From: JAJZJT01 sp049964655 | Lineage (GTDB): Bacteria; Actinomycetota; Acidimicrobiia; Acidimicrobiales; RAAP-2 | Assembly: GCA_049964655.1 (NCBI GenBank) | Contig: JBMFXC010000035.1 | Location: forward strand, 1-26,082 | Length of the DNA: 26,082 nt | Direction of reading: 5' to 3' | Part shown: one piece after another, positions 14,349 to 21,392 of the stretch | Numbering within the stretch: the first letter of the stretch is position 1 | Layout of the letters: every line of letters begins with the position of its first letter | Notes under the pieces: generated by a model | Told to the model about the DNA's origin: nothing | The model's input: only the letters and a program-made list of their open reading frames with translations | The model's database searches: none | Translations under genes and position numbers: made by a program

Positions 14349-15620
14349 TCATCTCGCCCTTCGTGCTCGTTTGTCCTTGGACCGCGGGTGCGTCGTTCCC
14401 GCCGGCTGCGGTGAGGTCCCACTCGCTTCCGCCATGCTTCCCCGGTCCTCCCCATTGGCCACGGCGCCCGAAGACGACGGGTTTGTTGCCTTGCCGCCTT
14501 GCGTCGGGCGCCGACCGGGCGCCGTCTGGCCCGGTGCCCCGCTGTGTCCACCGGTGCCCCTCTTCGCCCCGGTCCGACCGCGGCTCGCCTCGTCGCCTGC
14601 CGACCGTCCAGTGGCTTGCTTCCCCGACCCTGCTCGTCCTGCGTCTCGACCCCCAGCTCCTGCGGGACGTGCCTTCTCCGAAGCTGGTTTCGTGTTGGCT
14701 GGTGCCGGTGTTGCTTTGGCCGGTGCCCGCCTCTTCCCACCCTGGGTCGTACCGGGTACGACGGCCGCCGTCGTGGCGACAGCAGTGCTCGCCGCGCCCC
14801 CGGGGATCACCCCACGTCGGTACAGGATCTCTTGCGTGATGATCCGGACCGCGCTCGAGAACACAAAATAGACGTTGATGATCGCGGCAATATTGATATA
14901 GATGAACCCGAAGATCAGTGGCATGTACTTCTGAAGAGCGGCCGCTTGCGGGTTCGCCTGAGCTGCTTGGGGGTTCCTCGAATTCATCCGAGACATCTGT
15001 AGGTACTGGAGACCAACCGATGCCAGCACCAGAACCAAGTATGGAATCGCCATGAACAACGAGCTGTGGTGACCAAACAGCGTCTTCGCCCAGTCCATTC
15101 CAAACGCGCTCAGACGACCGTGAGCTGCGATGATGTCCTTGTACATCTTCGAGGTCGGGCTGACGTACCGGGGAGCTGCGATCACCTTCTTCGGGATCTG
15201 CACGAGCTGACCATTGACCCGCTCATGGGTGATCGTCACGGTGTTCGTGATCCCCCGTACGACCTCGTAGAGAACAAGGAACGCCGGCATCTGCAATAGC
15301 ATCGGGAGACATCCGGACGCCGGGTTCACGTTGTGCTCCCGGTACAACTTCATCATCTCTTCGTTGAGCTGTACGCGGTTCTCGGCGCCCTTGTACTTCT
15401 GCTGCAACTTCTTCATTTCGGGGCCAAGCGCCTGCATGGCTGCCATGTTCTTGGTCCCTTTGACCGTGAGCGGTGTGAGGACAGCCATGATGACGAGGGT
15501 CAGCAGCGCCACGTCCACGGGGTAGTTGGGAACCAGCGAGTAGAAGAACGCCAGTACGTCGGCGACAAACTTGAGGAAGGGCTGAAAGATCCGGCCGATG
15601 TCGCGAGTCAGCGAGCTCAC
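14349..15620 (-). CDS. yidC: Membrane protein insertase YidC with basic C-terminal tail
   Basis: This 423-aa Oxa1/YidC/Alb3-family insertase places membrane proteins into the plasma membrane. The core (residues 1-270) starts near the first TM helix (VDVALLTLVIMAVLTPLTVKGTKNMAAMQ begins at residue 35), then has the cytoplasmic coiled hairpin (QKYKGAENRVQLNEEMMKLY), NPASGCLPMLLQMPAF, and later helices (PYLVLVLASVGLQYLQMS, MPLIFGFIYINIAAIINVYF). There is no large periplasmic P1 domain, as in Gram-positive forms. Residues 271-423 form an Ala/Gly/Arg/Lys-rich tail that could contact ribosomes. GTG at 15620 overlaps the yidD stop as GTGA. The gene belongs to the rnpA-yidD-yidC-jag block. Confidence 0.96.
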   Translation of the reverse strand: MSSLTRDIGRIFQPFLKFVADVLAFFYSLVPNYPVDVALLTLVIMAVLTPLTVKGTKNMAAMQALGPEMKKLQQKYKGAENRVQLNEEMMKLYREHNVNPASGCLPMLLQMPAFLVLYEVVRGITNTVTITHERVNGQLVQIPKKVIAAPRYVSPTSKMYKDIIAAHGRLSAFGMDWAKTLFGHHSSLFMAIPYLVLVLASVGLQYLQMSRMNSRNPQAAQANPQAAALQKYMPLIFGFIYINIAAIINVYFVFSSAVRIITQEILYRRGVIPGGAASTAVATTAAVVPGTTQGGKRRAPAKATPAPANTKPASEKARPAGAGGRDAGRAGSGKQATGRSAGDEASRGRTGAKRGTGGHSGAPGQTAPGRRPTQGGKATNPSSSGAVANGEDRGSMAEASGTSPQPAGTTHPRSKDKRARRAR

Positions 15621-15931
15621 CGCACGCTCCGATCAGGTACAGGGTCGATTCCGTGACCACCCCATGGGTGGCACCGGGCAATACGGCGCAGGGCCAACCA
15701 GCCGCCTCTCCGCAGGCCATGGCGCTCGATCGCCTCGATCGCGTAGCTCGAGCACGTCGGGAGGAACCGGCAGCTGGTCGGGCGCCCATGGCGGGCGAGC
15801 TGGTACACGTGGATCGCCCAGAGGGCTGCGCCGGCCGCTCCGCGGCGCGGCCGCTCGCGTCCCTCGCTGGCGCCGGCAACCTCGCCCATGGCTGTGCTCA
15901 CCGCCTCGTTGCTCACGGTCTGGCTGCTCAC
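15617..15931 (-). CDS. yidD: Membrane protein insertion efficiency factor YidD
   Basis: This 104-aa small membrane-associated protein assists YidC-dependent insertion. The family core spans about residues 37-99: IHVYQLARHGRPTSCRFLPT, then CSSYAIEAIERHGLRRGGWL, then RIARCHPWGGHGIDPVP, with cysteines C54, C60 and C87. The first 36 residues are a variable hydrophilic extension. GTG at 15931 overlaps the rnpA stop as GTGA, which supports this start; ATG at 15889 is a shorter alternative. The 3' end overlaps yidC in another GTGA. Coupling to both neighbours is typical of this block. Confidence 0.95.
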   Translation of the reverse strand: MSSQTVSNEAVSTAMGEVAGASEGRERPRRGAAGAALWAIHVYQLARHGRPTSCRFLPTCSSYAIEAIERHGLRRGGWLALRRIARCHPWGGHGIDPVPDRSVR

Positions 15932-16311
15932 GGTCTGGGACCTCGTGACGAGCGTTCGTCCGGCACCTCGAGAGCTCGTCCCACCGCCCGCTCGACCGAG
16001 CGACGCAAGGCGTCGAACGGCTGGTGTGCTGCTTCCGGCGAGGCGCTGAACAGGTACGATCCGGGCCGAAAGTGCACGTCGCCGCTGGCGACGGCCGAGC
16101 GCAGACGCCGGCGGACGCGGTTGCGCTCCACCGCTCCACCCACCGAACGCCCCACCGCGTACGACACGAAGACCCCTGGTGCTCCGCCCTCGTGCTCCAC
16201 GTACCGAACCGTCACCGGACCTGACCTTCCTCGCCGTCTCGTACGGCGGAGCGCCTCGAACGTCCGCCGCGACGTCACCGGCCCCGTGGGGCGATTTCCC
16301 GACGCGACCAC
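15928..16311 (-). CDS. rnpA: Ribonuclease P protein component
   Basis: This 127-aa basic protein is the protein subunit of RNase P, which removes 5' leaders from tRNA precursors with the RNA subunit. The family signature is VGGAVERNRVRRRLRSAV, the RNR motif on the RNA-contacting helix, preceded by VFVSYAVGRSVG. The N-terminal SRRTFEALRRTRRRGR corresponds to the usual substrate-binding region. GTG at 16311 is 7 nt downstream of the rpmH stop and gives the expected length. The gene is followed by yidD with a GTGA overlap. Confidence 0.94.
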   Translation of the reverse strand: MVASGNRPTGPVTSRRTFEALRRTRRRGRSGPVTVRYVEHEGGAPGVFVSYAVGRSVGGAVERNRVRRRLRSAVASGDVHFRPGSYLFSASPEAAHQPFDALRRSVERAVGRALEVPDERSSRGPRP

Positions 16312-16318
16312 GCGTCGC

Positions 16319-16453
16319 TCATGCCGAGAGCCGCTGGCGACCCTTCAGACGACGAGCCCGGATGACGGCCCGACCCGCCTTCGTCGACATCCGCTTGCGG
16401 AAGCCGTGCGTCTTGGCACGCTTGCGCACGTTGGGCTGGTAGGTCCGCTTCAC
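16319..16453 (-). CDS. rpmH: 50S ribosomal protein L34
   Basis: This 44-aa, very basic ribosomal protein has the diagnostic sequence MKRTYQPNVRKRAKTHGFRK at its N-terminus and ends KGRQRLSA. I start it at GTG 16453, preceded by a purine-rich Shine-Dalgarno (GAGGAAGGAAG). The much longer open frame upstream only reflects high GC. It is the first gene of the leftward rpmH-rnpA-yidD-yidC-jag-rsmG run and is divergent from dnaA, the standard arrangement beside the origin. Confidence 0.97.
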   Translation of the reverse strand: MKRTYQPNVRKRAKTHGFRKRMSTKAGRAVIRARRLKGRQRLSA

Positions 16454-16901
16454 CGTTCTCGCTTCCTTCCTCAGCCGCCGACGCCACCTCCGGCACACGA
16501 CGGGACCTGCTTGCGCCACCAGGCGTTCCGGACCGTCCCGCCTGTCCTGCGCGACGCGACGGCCGCCTCGCGGCAGCGCGAGGGGCCATGTTAGGCGCGA
16601 TCGCTCACTGCCACCTAGTCGGCCCACTCGTCCCGTGCCCGCCCACGGCGCCACCCACCGGGCGAGGTGTACCGTTCGAGATCTGAACGCGGTCGGGCGT
16701 AGCGTTTCCCTGGCCGGAGCTCGCCGGTCGCCACACGGAAGGACCCAGGCGCATGTGCTCGCCGACGACCGAGCCTCGGACCACCACGAAGCAGGTTGGT
16801 GGGTGATCGTGTCCAGCGCTAGACCCGATCGGCTCCAGGGATCGTCCACAGCTGTGGACGATCCTGTGGAGGAACGGAACAGACCAGGGGCGGAGGCCCA
16901 C
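16454..16901. other. rpmH-dnaA divergent intergenic region with DnaA boxes
   Basis: These 448 bp have no gene. On the minus strand a TAACAT -10-like hexamer (around 16586-16591) precedes the long rpmH leader. On the plus strand TACCGT (16670-16675) and TAGCGT (16700-16705) fit TAnnnT and are candidate dnaA -10 elements, though neither has a convincing -35. The dnaA-proximal end contains the DnaA-box palindrome described separately. The region probably carries both promoters and DnaA-dependent control of dnaA. Confidence 0.6.
16839..16864. promoter_or_regulatory. 26-bp perfect palindrome built from two inverted DnaA boxes
   Basis: The left arm GGATCGTCCACAG is followed without spacer by its exact reverse complement. 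Each arm holds a DnaA box TCGTCCACA (16842-16850, and inverted 16853-16861), one base from the actinobacterial TTGTCCACA. A third related sequence, TGTGGAGGA, abuts at 16865-16873. The palindrome ends 37 bp before the dnaA start, so it would be in the dnaA leader or promoter and probably binds DnaA. Confidence 0.8.
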
Positions 16902-18299
16902 GTGATCGACATCGACGGGTTGTGGAAGCTGTGCACGGACGCCTTGCGTGACCAGGTCTCCGAGTCGAGCTGGCAGGCGTACCTGTCGGGTCTCACACTG
17001 CAGTCCTTCGGTGAGACGGAGCTCGTCCTCGGTGTCCCGAACTCGCTGGTGCGCGAGCGCATCGAATCGCGCTTCCTCGGGCTCATCGAGGACACGGTCA
17101 CCGCCACCGTCGGGCACCCGATCGCCGTCCGTCTCGACGTGCTCCCCGTCGAGCTGACCCACCACCATCCCGCCGTCGAGCCGCCAGCGGAACCTCCTGC
17201 TGTCACGACGACGGCCACCGTGTCCACCCCGTCGTCCCGGGCCGCCCAAGGCACCACCGGTGCCGCCCGGTCGGCTCTCGACAGCCGCTACACCTTCGAG
17301 ACCTTCGTCATCGCCTCGTCCAACCGCTTCGCCCACGCTGCGGCGCTCTCGGTGGCCGAATCCCCAGCTCGTTCCTACAACCCCCTGTTCATCTACGGCG
17401 ACGCGGGACTGGGCAAGACCCATCTCCTCCACGCCATCGGCAACTACGTCGAGGAGAACTTCACCAGCAACCACGTTCGCTACGTCTCGACCGAGACGTT
17501 CATGAACGAGTTCGTCGACGCCATCCGGACCAACACCACCACCGCGTTCAAACGTCGCTACCGCGAGTGTGACGTCCTCCTCATCGACGACGTGCAGTTC
17601 ATGGAAGGCAAGGAGTCTCTCCAAGAAGAGTTCTTCCACACCTTCAACTCCCTCTACGGTGCCGCCAAGCAGATCGTCCTCACCTCGGACCGACCACCCA
17701 AGTCGATGGCTACCCTCGAGGACCGCCTCCGGAGCCGGTTCCTCTCCGGTCTCATCACCGAAGTGCAACCTCCCGAGCTCGAGACCCGCCTGGCCATCTT
17801 GAAGACCAAGGCCGAACGTGAGCGATTCTCCGTCCCCGACGACGTCCTCGAGCTGATCGCGACCCACGTCACCGAGAACATCCGTGAGCTCGAAGGAGCT
17901 CTGATCCGGGTGACGGCCTACGCCAGCCTGAACCGCCAGGTGCTCGGGCGTGAGCTCGCCGAGCACGTGCTCTCCGACATCCTCTCGGCCGACCAGCCCC
18001 GCCGGATCACACCCCAGATCATCCTCGAGGCAACCTCACAGATGTTCGGCTTCACCATCGACGAGCTCTGTGGGCCCAACCGTCGCCGCCCGCTGGTCAT
18101 CGCCCGACAGATCAGCATGTACGTCTTTCGGGAGCTCACCGACTTCAGCTATCCAGCCATCGCCCGCGAGTTCGGCAACCGCGACCACTCGACGGTCATC
18201 CACGCCGTCGAGAAGATCTCCAACCTCATGAAGGAGCGCCGCCAGATCTACGACCAGGTCACCGAGCTCATCCTCCTCATCAAGAATGGTTCGTCCTGA
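16902..18299 (+). CDS. dnaA: Chromosomal replication initiator DnaA
   Basis: This 465-aa AAA+ ATPase binds DnaA boxes and melts oriC. Domain I begins at once (IDIDGLWKLCTDALRDQVSE; about residues 1-85). A short Pro/Thr/Ala-rich domain II linker follows (about 86-125). The AAA+ domain III has Walker A GDAGLGKT (166-173) and Walker B DVLLIDDVQF (224-233). Domain IV has the DNA-binding signature NRDHSTVIHA (426-435). I choose GTG at 16902 because it follows CGGAGG and starts domain I exactly; the open frame extends 89 codons further upstream, but through the DnaA-box palindrome. The domain II linker is short for an actinobacterium. The gene is followed by the probable oriC and dnaN. Confidence 0.98.
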   Translation: MIDIDGLWKLCTDALRDQVSESSWQAYLSGLTLQSFGETELVLGVPNSLVRERIESRFLGLIEDTVTATVGHPIAVRLDVLPVELTHHHPAVEPPAEPPAVTTTATVSTPSSRAAQGTTGAARSALDSRYTFETFVIASSNRFAHAAALSVAESPARSYNPLFIYGDAGLGKTHLLHAIGNYVEENFTSNHVRYVSTETFMNEFVDAIRTNTTTAFKRRYRECDVLLIDDVQFMEGKESLQEEFFHTFNSLYGAAKQIVLTSDRPPKSMATLEDRLRSRFLSGLITEVQPPELETRLAILKTKAERERFSVPDDVLELIATHVTENIRELEGALIRVTAYASLNRQVLGRELAEHVLSDILSADQPRRITPQIILEATSQMFGFTIDELCGPNRRRPLVIARQISMYVFRELTDFSYPAIAREFGNRDHSTVIHAVEKISNLMKERRQIYDQVTELILLIKNGSS

Positions 18300-18641
18300 C
18301 CGTGGCGCCACTCCTTGGAGCTCCAGCCAGGCGCCCTGCCCCCCCACCGACCCCCCGGACCCACAACCCGGCGCTGAAGGCATCGGGGGATGTGGATGAC
18401 CTGTGGACACCGTGTGACCTCCCTGTGTCTACGGTGTGTCCGAGTGGCGTGTTCTCCAGAGGTCGGTTTCGACCGCGTCTTCGCGGCATGATCACCTGGG
18501 GGAACCGTGGACGGACTGTGGACGGCGGGATCGTCCTCTACCTGGGACGTTTCCCTGTTGTCCCCAATCCACACCCCTTACTACCGTTGCTCTCTCAATT
18601 CAGAACAGAACAGAAGAGCAACTCGATGAAAGGACCTTGGA
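18300..18641. other. oriC: Probable origin of replication (oriC), dnaA-dnaN intergenic
   Basis: These 342 bp have no gene and contain several DnaA-box-like sequences: TGTGGATGA (18391-18399), TGTGGACAC (18402-18410), CGTGGACGG (18506-18514), TGTGGACGG (18517-18525), TTGTCCCCA (18558-18566) and CAATCCACA (18565-18573). The segment 18576-18632, just before dnaN, is the least GC-rich part and could be the unwinding element. Location between dnaA and dnaN, box clustering and gene polarity on both sides support oriC. The boxes are mostly one or two bases off TTGTCCACA. Confidence 0.8.
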
Positions 18642-19811
18642 GTGAAGTTCCGTTGCGAACGTGACTCGTTGGTCGAGACCTTGACCACAGCTGGACGAGC
18701 AGCGAGCAGTCGTGGGGGTACGACCATGGCGCTCGGTGGCATCCACGTCTCGGTGGTCGGCAACGCGCTCACTGCGACGGGAACCGACCGCGACCTCACC
18801 ATCGCCGCCGACACCGAGGTGGTCGGCATCAACGACGGCGCCGTCGTCGCCCCCGCTCGACTTCTCGTCGACGTGGTCCGGTCGCTCGAGCCCGGGGCGG
18901 TCACCATCGAGAGCGAGGACGACCTCGTCGAAGTGACCGCCTCTCGGTCGCACTTCAACCTCCGGACGTTCCCCCTCGACGAGTTCCCCCCCATAGACGA
19001 ACCGTCTCAGCCGTCGACGTCGCTCCCTGCGCACGCGCTCCTCGACGCCATCCGACAGGTGGTACGCGCCGCCTCGACCGACGATGCCCGCCCCTTGCTC
19101 ACCGGAGTGCTCATCACCTCGGAAGGTGAGGGGATCCGCCTGGTGGCCACCGATTCGTACCGACTGGCCTTCTGTGATCTCCCGACCAGCAACCCCGTCC
19201 TCGGTGCCGCTCATCTCCTGGTGCCAGCACGAGCCTTGGCCGAGCTGCAACGAGTCCCCGGCATCACCCAACTGGTGGAACGACAAGAACGCGTGACACC
19301 CGAGGGGGACGTCGACGGTTCCCCTGCCCGTGAGGGGACCTCGGGCATCGGTGTGTCGTTCGGTGATCACGACCTGACCTTCACCGCCGGGCCGGTGCGG
19401 ATCACCACTCGGCTGCTCGACGGGACGTACCCCGAGTACAACCAGCTCATCCCACCCACCTATCCGAACCGCCTGCACGTGGGCAAGGACAGCCTCCTCG
19501 ACGCGTTGCGGCGAGTCCGGTTGCTCGTGCGTGACAACACGACCCCAGTTCGCCTGTCGATGCGGCAGGGCGGTGTCGACCTCACCGTCGTCTCCCAGGA
19601 GATCGGAGATGCCAGCGAGACCGTCGACGCCGACTTCGACGGCTCGGACCTGACGGTGGCCTTCAACCCCGCGTACCTCATCGACGGCGTCGAAGCGGTG
19701 CCCGGCGACGAGGTCGTGGTGCTCACCACCGACGCCAGCAAGCCAGCGACGGTGCGTGCGGCAGAAGAAGCGCACTTCCAGTACCTGCTCATGCCTGTCC
19801 GGGTCTCCTGA
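18642..19811 (+). CDS. dnaN: DNA polymerase III beta sliding clamp
   Basis: This 389-aa ring-forming clamp tethers the replicative polymerase and other repair factors to DNA. The protein opens MKFRCERDSLVETLTTAGRA and contains the three repeated clamp domains. Family landmarks include LLTGVLI, VATDSYRLA, LLDGTYPEYNQLIP, FNPAYLIDGVEA and the C-terminal YLLMPVRVS that shapes the partner-binding pocket. GTG at 18642 follows AAAGGA at about 10 nt. recF begins 10 nt after the stop. Loss or truncation is not seen. Confidence 0.98.
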   Translation: MKFRCERDSLVETLTTAGRAASSRGGTTMALGGIHVSVVGNALTATGTDRDLTIAADTEVVGINDGAVVAPARLLVDVVRSLEPGAVTIESEDDLVEVTASRSHFNLRTFPLDEFPPIDEPSQPSTSLPAHALLDAIRQVVRAASTDDARPLLTGVLITSEGEGIRLVATDSYRLAFCDLPTSNPVLGAAHLLVPARALAELQRVPGITQLVERQERVTPEGDVDGSPAREGTSGIGVSFGDHDLTFTAGPVRITTRLLDGTYPEYNQLIPPTYPNRLHVGKDSLLDALRRVRLLVRDNTTPVRLSMRQGGVDLTVVSQEIGDASETVDADFDGSDLTVAFNPAYLIDGVEAVPGDEVVVLTTDASKPATVRAAEEAHFQYLLMPVRVS

Positions 19812-19821
19812 GTGGCGGGCG

Positions 19822-20895
19822 GTGTACCTCCGCTCGCTCACCCTGACGGACTTCCGGTGCCTCCGGGAGCTGTCGTTCGAACCTGACCCAGAGGGCGTGA
19901 CGGTGGTGACCGGTCCCAACGGGACAGGGAAGACCAGCGTGCTCGAAGCCATCGCCTACCTGGCGACCCAACAGTCCTTCCGCGGTGTTCCACGTGAGTC
20001 ACTCGTCCGGGTCGGGGCGACCGCCGCCGTGGTGAGAGGTGTCGCGGTGGCCGGCGAGCGCTCCGTGTCGGTCGACGCCGAGGTATCGCTGAGCACACGA
20101 TCCCGGATGTTGGTGAACGGACAGCCGGTCCGACGCCGGTCCGATCTCGACGACGGCGTCCAGGCGACCGTGTTCACGCCCGAGGACACCGAGGTGGTCC
20201 GAGGTGGTCCCGCCGCTCGACGTCGTTTCCTCGACGACGCGGTGGCGCTCGTGGCCCCCCTCGAGGCAGTCCACATCGAGACCGTCGAACGCGTGCTTCG
20301 CCAACGGGCCGCGTTGCTCAAACGGTCGCGCGGCCACCTGAACGGCGACCTCGCCACGACGCTCGACGTCTGGGACCAACGCCTCGCCGCCGCAGGAAGT
20401 GCCCTATCGGAGGCCCGGGAGCGGGTCTTGTCTGCACTCGCCCCCGAGGCCACCGAGACCGTGGCCCAGCTCACCGGGTCACGGGCCGCCGTCGGTCTCA
20501 CCTACCGACGCTCGTGGAACGGCTCGCTCGAAGACGCGCTCGCCGCCGGTCGAGCGGACGACCTGGTCCGGGGGACGACACTCGTCGGTCCCCACCGCGA
20601 CGACGTTGAGCTCACCCTCGACGGCCTGGCGGCGAGAACCCATGCGTCCCAGGGTGAGCAACGGACGCTCGCCCTGGCCTTGCGCCTGGCCACCCACCGT
20701 CTGGCCACCTACCGCCTGGCCACCCCGCCCGTGCTCCTCCTCGACGACGTGTTCTCCGAGCTCGACCACCATCGGGCTGCTTCGTTGCTGGCCAGCGTCC
20801 CACCGGGCCAGACGTTGCTCACCACCGCGGTTCCGCCTCCACCGACCGTCCCCGTTGCCGCCACCATTGTCCTCGGTCAAGGAGCGGCGGCGTGA
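19822..20895 (+). CDS. recF: DNA replication and repair protein RecF
   Basis: This 357-aa SMC-like ATPase binds DNA gaps and helps load RecA with RecO and RecR. Walker A is GPNGTGKTS (31-39), the ABC signature is ASQGEQRTLALALRLA, and Walker B is PVLLLDDVFSELD. GTG at 19822 begins the typical N-terminus MYLRSLTLTDFRCL; the upstream codons in frame lie inside dnaN. Between signature and Walker B the protein reads RLATHRLATYRLATPP, three near-identical pentapeptides encoded by 15-bp units. The 3' end overlaps the DUF721 gene as GTGA. A parS-like sequence lies within the gene at 19986-20001. Confidence 0.96.
   Translation: MYLRSLTLTDFRCLRELSFEPDPEGVTVVTGPNGTGKTSVLEAIAYLATQQSFRGVPRESLVRVGATAAVVRGVAVAGERSVSVDAEVSLSTRSRMLVNGQPVRRRSDLDDGVQATVFTPEDTEVVRGGPAARRRFLDDAVALVAPLEAVHIETVERVLRQRAALLKRSRGHLNGDLATTLDVWDQRLAAAGSALSEARERVLSALAPEATETVAQLTGSRAAVGLTYRRSWNGSLEDALAAGRADDLVRGTTLVGPHRDDVELTLDGLAARTHASQGEQRTLALALRLATHRLATYRLATPPVLLLDDVFSELDHHRAASLLASVPPGQTLLTTAVPPPPTVPVAATIVLGQGAAA
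19986..20001. promoter_or_regulatory. Degenerate parS-like site inside recF
   Basis: TGTTCCACGTGAGTCA matches 13 of 16 positions of the parS consensus, with an intact CCACGTG centre. The right half-site is degraded at two positions, so it may be weak or fortuitous. Confidence 0.35.
20683..20727 (+). repeat. Three tandem 15-bp units inside recF
   Basis: CGCCTGGCCACCCAC, CGTCTGGCCACCTAC and CGCCTGGCCACC with a diverged end encode RLATH, RLATY and RLAT. The units sit in the loop before Walker B, where RecF length is variable. Confidence 0.75.
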
Positions 20896-21221
20896 CCCGC
20901 CGGCACTCGACCTGGGTACCCGAGGGACGCGCCAACGAGCCCGTTCGGTTGGGCAGCGCCCTCGGACGGATCGGGGCCCGGCTCGGTGGGGGAGGAGCAG
21001 CCATCGGGCCACTGGTGGCCGCTTGGCCCGAAGTGGTCGGTCCCGCGTTGGCCGATCGCGTCCGACCCGCCCGTCTGGAGGGCACCGCGTTGGTGGTGGT
21101 GGCCGACGACCCGGCATGGGCGACCCAAGCACGTCTGCTCGGAGACGAGGTGGCGGCCCGACTGCGCCGCGCCATCGGCGAAGAGGTGCCAACCGCACTG
21201 GTGGTCCGGATCCGACGGTGA
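20892..21221 (+). CDS. DUF721 (DciA-like) protein, predicted replicative helicase loader
   Basis: This 109-aa protein has the DUF721 pattern: AAWPEVVGPALADRVRPARLEGTALVV with a later SxAWATQARLLG-type segment (here DPAWATQARLLGDEVAARLR). DciA-type proteins help load the replicative helicase DnaB in bacteria that lack DnaC or DnaI, and the mycobacterial homologue at this position (Rv0004) is reported as an essential replication factor. The N-terminus is a short basic segment followed by the KH-like core. GTG at 20892 overlaps the recF stop as GTGA. The gene sits between recF and gyrB, the usual actinobacterial position. Confidence 0.88.
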   Translation: MTRRHSTWVPEGRANEPVRLGSALGRIGARLGGGGAAIGPLVAAWPEVVGPALADRVRPARLEGTALVVVADDPAWATQARLLGDEVAARLRRAIGEEVPTALVVRIRR

Positions 21222-21259
21222 CGTCGCAACCGAGCCATCGGCCCAATCAGTCGCCGCGG

Positions 21260-21265
21260 TACACT
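21260..21265 (+). promoter_or_regulatory. -10 element (TACACT) of gyrB-gyrA
   Basis: TACACT in the 171-bp gap before gyrB is a good -10 match. It would give a leader of roughly 120 nt. No strong -35 is visible upstream. Confidence 0.45.
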
Positions 21266-21308
21266 GGGTCATCGGAGCCGAACGGTCGAAGCTCTTCGTC
21301 ACCGGGGC

Positions 21309-21330
21309 CGGAGCACCGCTCCGACGGTGC
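21309..21330 (+). other. Two overlapping, mutually exclusive hairpins in the gyrB leader
   Basis: CGGAGC-ACC-GCTCCG (21309-21323) and GCACCG-CTCCGA-CGGTGC (21313-21330) are both perfect 6-bp stems that share bases, so only one can form at a time. They lie about 65 nt before the gyrB start. Confidence 0.35.
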
Positions 21331-21392
21331 GAAGAAGCCCTGTGTAGTGCCGTCCGGGTCCCTGCATCCAACGACGCAGAAAGGGCGCGCCC

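Noticed and set aside
16635..16901. 89-codon upstream extension of dnaA
   Set aside because: It would translate the DnaA-box palindrome and promoter region. DnaA domain I starts immediately at the GTG at 16902, which has CGGAGG upstream.
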